Assembly (NCBI GenBank): GCA_934098555.1
Contig: CAKOOQ010000001.1
Span: forward strand, 1 to 64,000
Direction of reading: 5' to 3'
Source of the DNA: an uncultured Bacilli bacterium
GTDB taxonomy: Bacteria; Bacillota_I; Bacilli_A; RF39; UBA660
Length of the DNA stretch: 64,000 nucleotides
Part shown: positions 23,907-33,669 of the stretch, piece by piece
How positions within the stretch are numbered: the stretch's first letter is position 1
How the letters are laid out: the number at the start of each line of letters is the position of its first letter
Translations under genes and position numbers: made by a program
Notes under the pieces: model-generated
What the model was told of the DNA's origin: nothing
The model's input: only the letters and a program-made list of their open reading frames with translations
The model's database searches: none

Positions 23907-25022
23907 ATGCTTTTATATCGTGCTTTAAATGAAGAGGATGTAAAAAACTTATCTCTTAAAGAAGATATTCTTTGTCAGGCCAGAGAACATGATTTAAATC
24001 ACGCTTCTATTATCGACATTATTTTCAGAAAAAATAATATATTACCATCTTTTTATGTCATAAAACATATCAAAAACAATGCCAAAGATTCTATGTGGAT
24101 TTCAACATCCAAAGATTTTAATTTTGTGGCCAGAGAGTACGCGATTGTTCAAGCAGGAAATTATAATAGTTATAAAAAGAGAAAAAATATAGCCATTTTA
24201 GATATTCCTGAGGAAGAGTTTTATGATTTAAAACAAGAGAAAAAAGGAAAAGTTAGACATAGTAGCTACCTTGATTTAGCAAAGAAAAATGCCTTACAAA
24301 AGTTAGTAAATGAAAAAGACATTCTTCCTTTTTATGTAGCTAAAGATGAAAAAGGACTTTGTATGACTATGGATGAAATTATAAAAGCAAAAAAATTAGA
24401 GGATGAAGACTCAAAAATACTTGTACCTTATTTTTCTGACTGTGCAAGTAAAGCACGAGAAGTCCTTATTTTTTCAGAAATAAAAAAAGAATACGTGAAA
24501 GGCATTTTGACACCTCTCATGCAAGACTATTTGTATGTTAAAACGAAAAAGATAGAACAAACCATTCGTGTTAAAGGCTTTAGAACCCATGAACCTTTTG
24601 AAATCACCCAACAAAAAATAGAAGAAAAAGTAAACCAATGTGTCGAAGAATTTTTGAATCAAGACCTCCAAAATTGGCAAACGGACATTTTTAATAATAA
24701 AACGTTTTCTCCTTTTGAGAAAAATCTTATCCAATATATGTACCAAGAAAATAATACCTTAGTTTTTTTAGTTAGTGATTTTTATAATGGTCAAAAAAGT
24801 GAGATAAGATACAACATTGAAAGTTTTTATGAAGTTTTAAAAGAAACCAAAAGAGATATTTTAAGGAAACTAACCGGTGAAAAAAACATCGCTCTTTTGG
24901 ATGATGAGATTTTCGTTTTAAACCAAAACAAAAAAATACCCAAAGAAAGAAAAAACGATGTTATTTATTTTGTTAATAATGAGAAAAAATTAGTTTTAAA
25001 TATGAAGCCATCCTTTAAATAA
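23907..25022 (+). CDS. Putative ADP-ribosyltransferase-fold protein
   Basis: Family not recognised. In the 371 residues, YRALNEEDV (residues 4-12) supplies an N-terminal Arg, MWISTSKDFNFVAREYAI an S-T-S motif, and AREVLIFSEI a late R-E...E strand. That order resembles R-S-E ADP-ribosyltransferases or RES/DUF-type NAD-binding folds. It is an inference from motif order only. The rest is charged and helical. No toxin secretion or immunity gene sits beside it. It faces the DUF2441-like gene divergently and overlaps the hemolysin III gene convergently by 8 bases. Confidence 0.5.
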   Translation: MLLYRALNEEDVKNLSLKEDILCQAREHDLNHASIIDIIFRKNNILPSFYVIKHIKNNAKDSMWISTSKDFNFVAREYAIVQAGNYNSYKKRKNIAILDIPEEEFYDLKQEKKGKVRHSSYLDLAKKNALQKLVNEKDILPFYVAKDEKGLCMTMDEIIKAKKLEDEDSKILVPYFSDCASKAREVLIFSEIKKEYVKGILTPLMQDYLYVKTKKIEQTIRVKGFRTHEPFEITQQKIEEKVNQCVEEFLNQDLQNWQTDIFNNKTFSPFEKNLIQYMYQENNTLVFLVSDFYNGQKSEIRYNIESFYEVLKETKRDILRKLTGEKNIALLDDEIFVLNQNKKIPKERKNDVIYFVNNEKKLVLNMKPSFK

Positions 25023-25692
25023 GATAACCATAAATAGCGATAAAGTGAAAAATAGTGCCAAAAATACAGAAAAAATGAAAAACACAATGAATGTACTTCT
25101 TTTTCGAACCGACGCCATATAAAATAGCTCCCAAAGAATACATGACACCACCTAATATAATGAATAAAACGGGCGTAAGACCCATATGACTTATTAAAGG
25201 CTTAACAAAAAGTAAAACGCTCCAACCATTCATTAAATGACATAAAACTTCAATCCACTGCACTTTATCAATATTTACACAAGAAGCGAAAATACCTACC
25301 AATGTAACTATGGCAACAAAACCAAAGAAAAAATAGCCTTGTATGCCACCAATACCGACTAAAGAAACGGGTAAAATGGTTCCTAAAACAAGTAAAAAAA
25401 CATTCGTGTGGTCAATCACTCTTAAAATTTTCTTACCCATAATATGGGGTGACAGGGCATGATAAATACAGCTTATCGTATATAAAATTATCATGGCTGT
25501 TCCAAAAATCGTTACCGTTACTAAATTTGTAACACTTTCATGACTGGCTTTTACAATCATTAAAATAAGACCGGCAATACTAAAAGCCGCGGCAATTCCA
25601 TGGGATAAGGAATTAATAATCTCTTCACTTAAACTATAATTTGGAATTTTAATTTTGGATATTTCTTCTTTTAAAATATATCTTTCTTTCAA
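25015..25692 (-). CDS. Hemolysin III family (PAQR-like) membrane protein
   Basis: A seven-helix membrane protein of the HlyIII/YqfA/PAQR family. Motifs: EEIINSLSHGIAA, SCIYHALSP, RVIDHTNVFLLVLGT, plus conserved His and Asp thought to bind zinc in the family. The name does not imply hemolysis here. The longest open frame starts at a GTG (25743) without a ribosome binding site. TTG at 25692 follows GGAAG by eight bases and gives the usual 225-residue length. The 3' end overlaps the convergent gene by 8 bases. Confidence 0.85.
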   Translation of the reverse strand: MKERYILKEEISKIKIPNYSLSEEIINSLSHGIAAAFSIAGLILMIVKASHESVTNLVTVTIFGTAMIILYTISCIYHALSPHIMGKKILRVIDHTNVFLLVLGTILPVSLVGIGGIQGYFFFGFVAIVTLVGIFASCVNIDKVQWIEVLCHLMNGWSVLLFVKPLISHMGLTPVLFIILGGVMYSLGAILYGVGSKKKYIHCVFHFFCIFGTIFHFIAIYGYLI

Positions 25693-25758
25693 ATTTACCA
25701 CTTCCGAAGAAATTATACACTTTTTTAGAAAGAAAAGAACCACATTTTTGCCTTTTTG

Positions 25759-27192
25759 TTAATTATTAACACGGTGATGAACAGTTGGCGTATCATTTGT
25801 GATAGCGCGAAAAGTATAACCATGAGAAAGACCAAATTTAATAATACTTTCAACAGCATCCACACTAAAACCTTTAATATCATGTTGCAAAACCATATAA
25901 GTACTATTATTGCCTAAAGCACCAATGACATTGGAAATAACAGTTGCGGTATTAGTTGTTTCGCCTGCATCACCAGAAACTACATTCCAATCAAAATAAC
26001 GAAATCCTCTTGCTTCAACGGCTTTTGTTAAAGTACTCATGATATGTGTTCCGCCATCATAACTTTTACTTATGGTATTAGAACTTCCTCCTGGGAAACG
26101 AATAATATTAGCCGTATAACCTGTTATCTTTTTTACCTTATTTTGAATGGCATATAAATCATTAAAATAAGTATTTTCACTTGTATAAACGTTGTAATTA
26201 TGAGAATAAGAATGAAGTCCTACCGTATGACCTTCTTGATATTCTCTTAAAATAACGTCATCGTACCCCCTCGTCAAACCTTGACTGGTTACAAAAAAAG
26301 TAGCTTTAACATTATACTTTTTTAAGACATCTAACAACTTACTTGTGTAATAACTTGGTCCATCATCAAAAGTTAAATAAATACTTTTACCCGCAGGAGC
26401 CGACGGATTATTTTGTTTATAAACATACACTTTTCGTTTTATATTTGCTTCATTTTGACTACTATCCACCACTTTATAAGATACTTCATATTCACCAGGA
26501 GTATTTGTATCCACTTTAGATTCAACACTTATTTTATCGGTTAAATCACCGTCACATTCATCCGTGGCCGTGGCCCCTAATTCTTCATATTTATCGCCGG
26601 CTTTGATAGAGACAACACTTTCTCCCTTTAAAGTTATTAAAGGTTTGTCTTCATCTTTTAAAGTAGCTTCTTTTTCCAAGGTAGCCTTATTACCAGATTT
26701 ATCGGTCACCTCAAAAATAACTTTACTATTTTGATATTTAGTCTCTATTTTATCATTTACATCTTTGTCATAATTATCCTCTACCTTGACATTATATTGC
26801 CGAAGTTTACCATTAGGACAAACCGTAATATTTTCATCTTCCAAAGTAATATGAGGAGCTTCCAAGTCTTTTACTTCAATTTTTTGCTCTTTAAAAAATT
26901 TCTGTCCTTCATATTCATAAGTATATTTAAGGGTATATTCCCCAATTTTACTCGTGTCCACTACTCCCTCTTTTGAGACAGTCACCTCGTTACAGCTAAA
27001 GAAATTGCCATAACAAACCTCTCCACTGGCCTCTTTAAAATCACTTTGATAATTTACTTCGACAACATCTTTAAATTCTTTTACTTTAAATTTACCTTTT
27101 AATACAGCATAGCTTACTAAAGGAATCACTATCAAAAAAAAGAAAAGTAATAAACCATACAAAATTTTTTTATCTCTTAACTTTTCAGGCAT
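25759..27192 (-). CDS. Polysaccharide deacetylase (CE4) with Ig-like domains
   Basis: A 477-residue exported enzyme: N-terminal membrane anchor (about residues 9-29), then three Ig-like/DUF5011-type modules (LEAPHITL, DKPLITLKGES, YEVSYKVVD), then a CE4 deacetylase domain. Catalytic motifs are TFDDGP, HSYSHN (metal His pair), RFPGGSS and LQHD near the end. Such enzymes remove N-acetyl groups from peptidoglycan, which typically raises lysozyme resistance. It follows the dehydrogenase-like gene by 12 bases and may share its transcript. Confidence 0.93.
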   Translation of the reverse strand: MPEKLRDKKILYGLLLFFFLIVIPLVSYAVLKGKFKVKEFKDVVEVNYQSDFKEASGEVCYGNFFSCNEVTVSKEGVVDTSKIGEYTLKYTYEYEGQKFFKEQKIEVKDLEAPHITLEDENITVCPNGKLRQYNVKVEDNYDKDVNDKIETKYQNSKVIFEVTDKSGNKATLEKEATLKDEDKPLITLKGESVVSIKAGDKYEELGATATDECDGDLTDKISVESKVDTNTPGEYEVSYKVVDSSQNEANIKRKVYVYKQNNPSAPAGKSIYLTFDDGPSYYTSKLLDVLKKYNVKATFFVTSQGLTRGYDDVILREYQEGHTVGLHSYSHNYNVYTSENTYFNDLYAIQNKVKKITGYTANIIRFPGGSSNTISKSYDGGTHIMSTLTKAVEARGFRYFDWNVVSGDAGETTNTATVISNVIGALGNNSTYMVLQHDIKGFSVDAVESIIKFGLSHGYTFRAITNDTPTVHHRVNN

Positions 27193-27204
27193 AAAACACC
27201 TCTT

Positions 27205-28266
27205 CTATTTTTGCAATGACATTAAGAAATGGGGTTCAGGATACTTACTAATAGGAACAAAGCCACTTGACATATGATAGACATCTGGTATACGGTTTAC
27301 GACATCTGCACAAGTAAGCAACACCGTATTAGGTTCTTCATTTACGGTTCTTGTAGTAGGTTCACCAAAGATAGTCCAGTCGTTAATATCTTTTTCTTCT
27401 TCTGTATAAACTTTACCAATACACATAATTTCTAATAAAATATTTTCTTTGGTACTTGCTTTAACACAAGCATTCATTCCCCTTACGTCACCTTTTTTCA
27501 AAGTCATATTAAGAGTACTACTTGTTAGTTCTTCATCTGTTAAAACAGGTACTAACTCTTGGGAAATATCCGTAATATGAAGTTGAAGTTTATCACATAA
27601 AGCTCCCATTACATTCCACATATAACTTGGAAAAAAAGCTCGATTATCAATAAGATTTTGAAGGGTCTTTTTATCCATATGATTCATACTACCTATTTCT
27701 TTTTCAAATTCACTGTCTGTTAAACCTGCTCCATGGGCCTTAGCAAGGGCAATACCATAATCTTCTACATTATAAGAACTTATACCTTTAATTTTGGTTA
27801 TTTTAGAAGTGGAAGCACAAATACTACTAATCATATTGCACCAGAAAATATCTTGATAACCACACCCTGTAATCGTGACATTAAACGCTTTAGCAAGCGA
27901 ATCTAATTCCTGATAAAGATTTGGATTTGAATTTTCAGGATAAAAGGCTTCTTCACAAGTTGTTAAAACATTTACGCCATTTTTAACACATGTTCTAATA
28001 GATTCCTCAATATCATTTAAAAAGCTCATCGTTGCAATAATAGCAACATCAGGATGATTCTCTTTCAAGATTTTATCTAAGTCTTTCGCATCATTAATAA
28101 AAACATTTTTATCTTCTTTTTCCATGACAAAGCCAATATCTTTACCAATTAAATCTTTATTTTTATCAACAGCTCCGACAATTATTCCACCTTTTTCATA
28201 CACATAACGCATGATATATTTGCTCATTTTGCCACAGCCAATTTGAACTATTTTAAATTTTTCCAT
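27205..28266 (-). CDS. Dihydrodipicolinate reductase-like / 2,4-diaminopentanoate dehydrogenase-like oxidoreductase
   Basis: About 353 residues with an N-terminal Rossmann motif (VQIGCGKMSKYI) and then IATMSFLNDIEESIRTCVKNG...TTCEEAFYP. These match the DAPDH (Ord) family, which deaminates 2,4-diaminopentanoate in ornithine fermentation. The partner genes of that pathway (ornithine aminomutase, OrtAB) are not in the window, so substrate is open. ATG 28266 follows GAGGT inside the upstream gene's end. The four-base gap from the AAA gene indicates coupling. Confidence 0.72.
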   Translation of the reverse strand: MEKFKIVQIGCGKMSKYIMRYVYEKGGIIVGAVDKNKDLIGKDIGFVMEKEDKNVFINDAKDLDKILKENHPDVAIIATMSFLNDIEESIRTCVKNGVNVLTTCEEAFYPENSNPNLYQELDSLAKAFNVTITGCGYQDIFWCNMISSICASTSKITKIKGISSYNVEDYGIALAKAHGAGLTDSEFEKEIGSMNHMDKKTLQNLIDNRAFFPSYMWNVMGALCDKLQLHITDISQELVPVLTDEELTSSTLNMTLKKGDVRGMNACVKASTKENILLEIMCIGKVYTEEEKDINDWTIFGEPTTRTVNEEPNTVLLTCADVVNRIPDVYHMSSGFVPISKYPEPHFLMSLQK

Positions 28267-28270
28267 TTTT

Positions 28271-29209
28271 TCAACCTCTTTCATTTAAATCAACATTTTC
28301 TTCAACAATTAAATCTTTAAATTCTTCTTTAAAACGCTCGATTTCTTTTACTTTAACATCATCATAAATGTTTTTGGCATTACAAATAGCCTTATAAATA
28401 TGTTTTATTTTAACCGTTTTTTCATTATCATATAAAGCGTAAGTAAAAGCATTTGATAAAATCGTTAAACATATATCCGGATACCTAGAAGCCACTTCAT
28501 ACACTCTTTTATATTCATCCGTCATTTCCACGATAAACCACATTATTTTTTCTTTAATAAAATCGCTGTAAGAAAGTTTGACCCCCATTTGGGTTTCTAA
28601 TTTGTAAACGGTCCCCATTAAAATTTTGACAGTGTTTTCTTTAGACGTTTCTAAAACATCTATTTTTTGAAATCTTCTTAAAAACGCTCTATCTCGTAAA
28701 ATATAAGTTTCATATTCTTCGGTAGTCGTTGCTCCAATCATTTTAATGGTTCCTCTATCAAGACCTGCTTTTAACATATTAGCAAAGTCGATGCCACCAT
28801 TTGCGGATGCATTTTTATTAACCAAAACATGTGTTTCATCAATAAATAGTATGGTCTTTTCTTTTTGATTTAATTCCTTTACTAATAAATCAATTCTATT
28901 TTCTGTTTGCCCATCACTTACCACAGAGCCAAGTAATGAAGTAATATTTACTTTAATAATTTCCCAGCCTTTTAAAGCATCAGGAACCAAATTATTTTGA
29001 ATACGATACGCAAGTCCTTCTACTATCGCTGTTTTACCAATACCAGGCTTACCTACTAAAAGAGCACTTTTTTCAGGAGTTAAAAGCGTTAATATACATT
29101 GTTTTATTTCCTCATCACGCGCAATGGCTGGGTCTGTAATATATTTTTTTTGAGTTAAATTTTCGCCGTATCTTTCTAACATACTGACTTCTGTATTTAA
29201 TTGTTCCAT
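28271..29209 (-). CDS. Stand-alone Clp-D1-type AAA+ ATPase
   Basis: A single AAA+ module of about 312 residues resembling domain 1 of ClpA/ClpB/ClpC. It has [14 protein letters not shown], Walker [27 protein letters not shown], Walker B ILFIDETH, and [19 protein letters not shown] with the arginine-finger region. The N-domain, middle domain, second AAA+ module and ClpP-binding loop are all missing. A complete ORF with a GAGGATGG site at ATG 29209 argues against a fragment. It could be a remodelling chaperone or a partner of an unknown substrate. Confidence 0.82.
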   Translation of the reverse strand: MEQLNTEVSMLERYGENLTQKKYITDPAIARDEEIKQCILTLLTPEKSALLVGKPGIGKTAIVEGLAYRIQNNLVPDALKGWEIIKVNITSLLGSVVSDGQTENRIDLLVKELNQKEKTILFIDETHVLVNKNASANGGIDFANMLKAGLDRGTIKMIGATTTEEYETYILRDRAFLRRFQKIDVLETSKENTVKILMGTVYKLETQMGVKLSYSDFIKEKIMWFIVEMTDEYKRVYEVASRYPDICLTILSNAFTYALYDNEKTVKIKHIYKAICNAKNIYDDVKVKEIERFKEEFKDLIVEENVDLNERG

Positions 29210-29294
29210 AATTACCATCCTCTTTATAAGGATATCACAAAAAGAAAAAAAATTCACCAAAACAAAAAAAGAATCGTTAAATAAACGAAACTTA

Positions 29295-30878
29295 TTAATA
29301 AAAGTTAGAACAACTATCTTCTTCTATCTGATTCATTCCTTCTTTGTCAGTTTTTACGATTTTAACAACTTCATTTTCGGTAAATAAATTTTCGATAGAT
29401 GTATCAATATAGGATTGATATGTTTTAAAAGTAAACTCATAATTATCGCCAATAGAAACTTCATTTAAAAGAGCCTTTTTTACTTTAACAGTTTGAACAT
29501 CGTCACTTAAAAAACTTTGTAAAGTTAAATAGATATAATCACTATCACTACTTAAAACGCTATTCAAAATTTTATAAGTTCTTATAAATTCACAACTGGA
29601 ATAATTAGTTTTATTTTGATAATATTTTTGACGATTTTTTTTAATCATAGCAATATTTTTTTCATTAGCGCTCACTGTTATAGTTGGTTCTAGTTTATAA
29701 TCATAAACTTTTTTTTCTTTTAAATCTTTAATCATATGTCCTAAAATATCTGTTTTTATATTAATCTTCTCTAAAGTATAATTTAAATAAACAAGATTAT
29801 CTTTTTTAACAATGTCCGTTTTCATGGCATTACTAAGGGGATAATATTCATAAGTGACTTTAATTGTGTCTAAATTATTGTCAATATTATAGTTAGCAAT
29901 ATTGCCTATAAAAACAGTATCTTTATTCATAATAAGTTCTTCTGTTAACGTTTCTAATTTTAAATCACTTGGTACACCACTTATGAATTCCGTTTTAGAA
30001 AGTTCATCTAAAGCCATAACACAGCCTAAACCTAAAAGAAGAATCGTACCAACAAAACTTATTAAAAACATTTTGGCATAGCCTTTACGGCTAGCTACAA
30101 AATGATATAAAATCATAAAAAATAAAAAGCCAAAGATAAATAATGAAAAGATAATCAAATACAAACCAAAATAATAGACTTGGTGGAGAAGTAAATAAAT
30201 GGCAAGGGCTAAAACAAAAACCATAACCATTAAATAAATACTAAGGGCAAAAAGCATAATAATAGCCCCAAATTTTAAAAGATAACTAAATATTTTAATA
30301 ATGGTCTCGCCTTGAGGTGGAATGATATTATTTTTCTTCTCATAAGAAATTTCTTTTTGGAAAAACTTTTTATCTAAGGCTGTTTTAAAAATATAAAAAG
30401 CCATCAAGATATAAGATAATTCTAAAATAAATTTCCAAACATAGTAAAAAATACGATTAAAAGGGCTTGATAAAATATAAAAGATATTTTTTCCTAAATT
30501 AATAAGTAATGAAAAAGGAATGTGCCCTAAAGAAATAACTAATAAAAAGAGTAAAATTTCGATAATTAAATAAACGATTTCTTTAAAAGATCTGCTACTT
30601 AAATCTTGACTAATGTTTTGAATGTAAGAAAGTAAATACTCTGAAAAATCTTCTAACGTATTTTTAGAAACTTCGTTTTTAGGTTTATATGTTTTATAAA
30701 GTTCTTTGGCAAGTTCTTTGGGACTACCAAAAACATTTACGGCCTCTTCTTCCGTTAAGCCCTTTTTTGTTTTATCTTCGATATAATCATTATATTCTTT
30801 TAAAATATCTTCGCGGTCTTCGTCATCGATATTTTGAAGATTATCGCTTAATATTTTTAAAAATTCTTTTTTACGCAT
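29295..30878 (-). CDS. HAAS/DUF1700-domain membrane protein
   Basis: The N-terminus ([15 protein letters not shown]...[19 protein letters not shown]) is the HAAS/DUF1700 domain, common beside PadR regulators. At least five membrane helices follow (about 90-285), then a soluble C-terminal half of about 230 residues that I cannot classify, rich in beta-type segments. No PadR gene is adjacent, which is unusual. A GAAGGAGAAGG site precedes ATG. A membrane-linked signalling role is inferred only. Confidence 0.8.
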   Translation of the reverse strand: MRKKEFLKILSDNLQNIDDEDREDILKEYNDYIEDKTKKGLTEEEAVNVFGSPKELAKELYKTYKPKNEVSKNTLEDFSEYLLSYIQNISQDLSSRSFKEIVYLIIEILLFLLVISLGHIPFSLLINLGKNIFYILSSPFNRIFYYVWKFILELSYILMAFYIFKTALDKKFFQKEISYEKKNNIIPPQGETIIKIFSYLLKFGAIIMLFALSIYLMVMVFVLALAIYLLLHQVYYFGLYLIIFSLFIFGFLFFMILYHFVASRKGYAKMFLISFVGTILLLGLGCVMALDELSKTEFISGVPSDLKLETLTEELIMNKDTVFIGNIANYNIDNNLDTIKVTYEYYPLSNAMKTDIVKKDNLVYLNYTLEKINIKTDILGHMIKDLKEKKVYDYKLEPTITVSANEKNIAMIKKNRQKYYQNKTNYSSCEFIRTYKILNSVLSSDSDYIYLTLQSFLSDDVQTVKVKKALLNEVSIGDNYEFTFKTYQSYIDTSIENLFTENEVVKIVKTDKEGMNQIEEDSCSNFY

Positions 30879-31137
30879 AACCTTCTCCTTCTATTCATCC
30901 TTAGAGTATCATTCTAAGAAAGGCTTGTCAATCAAAAAAGAGTAACCCATAGGCTACTCTCGGCGAATTTCCTTTTCTTAGAAAGAAAGTGTTATTTATA
31001 TACATATAAATTTAAAGTTGTTTGGGGTAGTAATAATGACATTAACGCTGTCAACGATAGGAAATCCACCATCAAACCTTTTTTGGCTTGACGCCTAATA
31101 TACTAACCACTTTTACCATTTTTCGCAAGAGAAGATT
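30879..31137. other. Non-coding gap with a terminator and possible coding relic
   Basis: Apart from the terminator at 30935-30962 there is no intact gene. On the minus strand around 31000-31095 a stretch of about 30 open codons ends in a stop (RFDGGFPIVDSVNV...), preceded by a stop. It looks like the tail of a decayed gene and matches nothing I know. Confidence 0.4.
30935..30962 (-). terminator. Terminator downstream of the ABC exporter
   Basis: On the minus strand a stem GAGTAGCC/GGTTACTC (one mismatch) is followed by TTTTTT. It lies about 210 bases beyond the ABC exporter stop codon. Confidence 0.6.
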
Positions 31138-31155
31138 TTGACAAGTTTTGTCGAA
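31138..31155 (+). repeat. 18-bp interspersed motif, copy 2
   Basis: TTGACAAGTTTTGTCGAA differs from copy 1 (7555) by one base and contains a perfect GACAA/TTGTC dyad. No Rpn gene remains next to it, but a coding relic does. Confidence 0.5.
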
Positions 31156-31174
31156 TAAATTATTTGACACAAGG

Positions 31175-32905
31175 TTATTTTTGCTTAACAATTTCTGTTT
31201 CATATAATTCTTTATACGGTTTGCAATTTTTAATAAGTTCATTATGTTTTCCTTCGGCAACAATACGTCCATCTTCAATCATTAATATACGATCAGCATT
31301 TTTTACAGTTGATAGACGATGAGCAATTATTAAAATGGTATATTCCTGTTGAAGGTTATCAATTGCTTGTTGAATCTTGGCTTGTGTTTCATTATCAAGA
31401 GCTGATGTAGCCTCATCAAAAAGAATGATTTCTGTTTTTTGAACAAAGGCTCTAGCTATCGCTAGTCTTTGTTTTTGTCCTCCAGATAAAGTTATACCAC
31501 CTTCACCAACAATGGTATCATATTTTAATGGCAAAGATTCAACAAAATCGTCAAGAGCAGCCAAATGGCAGGCCTCAATCATCTCTTCTTCAGTTAAATC
31601 TTTTTTAACTAATTTTAAATTATCTCTAATACTCATATTAAATATATAAGGATTTTGACTGACAATTGTAATATTACCTCGTATGGAATCTTTATCTAAC
31701 TCTTTTATATCTACGCCATCAATAGTAATTTTACCATCATAGTTATCATACATTTTGCAAAGAAGATTAAATATTGTTGTTTTACCTGCTCCACTTTTAC
31801 CTACAAAAGCAACTGTTTCATTAGCCTTTACCTTAAAATTCAAATGATTCAAAACTTTATTTTCCTTATATTTAAAATTAACATTTTTAAATTCAAAGTT
31901 ACCATCCACTTTGTCTAAATGTTTATCTCCAAAAGTTTCTTTAACATATTTTTCATCTTCAAAAATATCAAATATTCTCGTAGCAGATAAATTAAACTTT
32001 TTAATTAATTCATGAAAGCCTGTAATATTTTGGACCAAACTATTATACCGATTACCAAAGTTAAATAAAACAATACCCGTCGCGACAGCAAGAGAACCGT
32101 TCAAAACAGAGATACCAATAATAAATGAAATAACAAAAAGCGAAATAGCTGCCCAATACCACCTAATTACTAAATAAGTTAAATTAATTTTTTCCATGGT
32201 GTATTTTTCTGAATTTAAGTTTTCAAAACGTGTTCTAAGTTCATCTAAAAAACTTTTTTCACCATTTAACATTTTAATATCTTCGGCACCTCTTACAATT
32301 TCACCCGTGAAACTTGTCATAGCATCATTACTCTTTTTGTAATTTGCATTGTTTTTGTTGTAGATATTTATCCTTAACACTTCGATTATCATTCGAATAG
32401 AAAAAGCAAACAAAACAAAAATAAACACTGTTTTACTTAAAATAAAATAAGTTATTAAAATACCAATATTGGCAATAATGCCATTAATGTATTTATTTAA
32501 ATCTGTAAAAATAGTTGAAATATTTTTCGTGTCGCCAATTAATCTTTGAATAAATATTCCTGAACCATTTTCTTCTAAAGTTTGATTACTAAGTTTCAAT
32601 ATTTCCGCACCTAAATCTGATTGAATATTTATATAGATTTGTCTAAATATTTTCTGATACAACTTACTCTTAAAATAATCCAAAGTATCTTCTAAAAGAA
32701 TACAAATAAGAACAATTACAGACATATAAATAAATTGTTTTATATTTTCATTTGTTAATAAAACGATTTGTTTTGCAGACATAAATGGAAATAAAATACT
32801 AAAACAAATACCAAAAACACTTAAAAGAAAATAGACAATAATCTTCTTTTTTTCACTTTTCGCGTATTTCCACACGAACTTCACATTTTTTATAAACTCT
32901 TTCAC
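31175..32905 (-). CDS. ABC exporter, fused permease and ATPase
   Basis: A 576-residue half-transporter of the MsbA/LmrA/McjD type. Six membrane helices (to about residue 310) precede an ATPase domain with Walker A GKSGAGKTT, the Q-loop (VSQNPYIF), signature LSGGQKQRLAIARA, Walker B EIILFDEATSALD and the H-loop AHRLS. It would act as a homodimer exporting a drug, lipid or peptide. No peptidase domain is present. It is a single-gene unit, so its substrate cannot be read from context. Confidence 0.93.
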   Translation of the reverse strand: MKEFIKNVKFVWKYAKSEKKKIIVYFLLSVFGICFSILFPFMSAKQIVLLTNENIKQFIYMSVIVLICILLEDTLDYFKSKLYQKIFRQIYINIQSDLGAEILKLSNQTLEENGSGIFIQRLIGDTKNISTIFTDLNKYINGIIANIGILITYFILSKTVFIFVLFAFSIRMIIEVLRINIYNKNNANYKKSNDAMTSFTGEIVRGAEDIKMLNGEKSFLDELRTRFENLNSEKYTMEKINLTYLVIRWYWAAISLFVISFIIGISVLNGSLAVATGIVLFNFGNRYNSLVQNITGFHELIKKFNLSATRIFDIFEDEKYVKETFGDKHLDKVDGNFEFKNVNFKYKENKVLNHLNFKVKANETVAFVGKSGAGKTTIFNLLCKMYDNYDGKITIDGVDIKELDKDSIRGNITIVSQNPYIFNMSIRDNLKLVKKDLTEEEMIEACHLAALDDFVESLPLKYDTIVGEGGITLSGGQKQRLAIARAFVQKTEIILFDEATSALDNETQAKIQQAIDNLQQEYTILIIAHRLSTVKNADRILMIEDGRIVAEGKHNELIKNCKPYKELYETEIVKQK

Positions 32906-33005
32906 TCAACCACCTCGCTTAAAATTTTAACATTTTAGGACATTTTTTCCAGTCTTTTATTTAATGAATAAATTTGATATAATATACTTGTATAAAAAAA
33001 AGGCC

Positions 33006-33611
33006 CTATTTTGTTAAAGGTCTTTTTTTGCTTCTTTTGTAGCTATTTAAATAACTCATATAACTGGCTATTAAATCTCCATCCATTAAATTATTAGGAA
33101 CATCTTCAGGATAAAAGAATTTTAATCTCTTAGTTTCAGAATCTCCCTTTAACCTAGAAGCATTTTCTAAGTTAACATCAGCAAGATATAAAGAGGTATT
33201 ATTATAAACAATATCCCCGTTAGGATAACTATTTTTTCTAGATTCTCCAGATAAAGTATCTATTAGAATTAAATTTTCTGGATTTAATTTAATTCCTGTT
33301 TCTTCAAAAGCTTCCCGGATAGCTGTTAGTCTTAAATCTTCTCCTAAATCTTGACACCCTCCTGGCAACCCCCATTTATTCCGATCCGTTCTTTCTTGTA
33401 ATAGAATTTGTCCTTTTTCATTTCTAATGATAATAGCAGCTCCCGTTTGAATAAAAGGAATATGATTTATTCTATCATCTAATGCCATTCTAAATAAAAC
33501 AGGATACCCACCATAATTACGACTTAATTCTAATAATTCTTTTTCATCTAAACTCATGACTAAATTAACAAATTCCTCATGAGAATATTCACGCATTTTT
33601 TTATATTTCAT
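33006..33611 (-). CDS. Nudix hydrolase
   Basis: About 201 residues with a full Nudix box, GGCQDLGEDLRLTAIREAFEETGI, after an N-terminal helical segment (MREYSHEEFVNLVMSLDEKELLELSRNYG) of the kind seen in ADP-ribose or nucleotide pyrophosphohydrolases. Substrate is unknown. ATG 33611 has GGGAG eight bases upstream; a GTG three codons earlier is closer than useful. A weak stem-loop with T-run overlaps the stop codon. Confidence 0.9.
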   Translation of the reverse strand: MKYKKMREYSHEEFVNLVMSLDEKELLELSRNYGGYPVLFRMALDDRINHIPFIQTGAAIIIRNEKGQILLQERTDRNKWGLPGGCQDLGEDLRLTAIREAFEETGIKLNPENLILIDTLSGESRKNSYPNGDIVYNNTSLYLADVNLENASRLKGDSETKRLKFFYPEDVPNNLMDGDLIASYMSYLNSYKRSKKRPLTK

Positions 33612-33669
33612 TGTTATCACTCCCTAAGCGTATTATATAATAACATTTAAACAATTAAAAGTTTAATAA

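Noticed and set aside
31072..31278. 68-codon minus-strand frame near the ABC exporter
   Set aside because: It overlaps the exporter 3' end in another frame and matches nothing; the downstream part may be a decayed unrelated gene.
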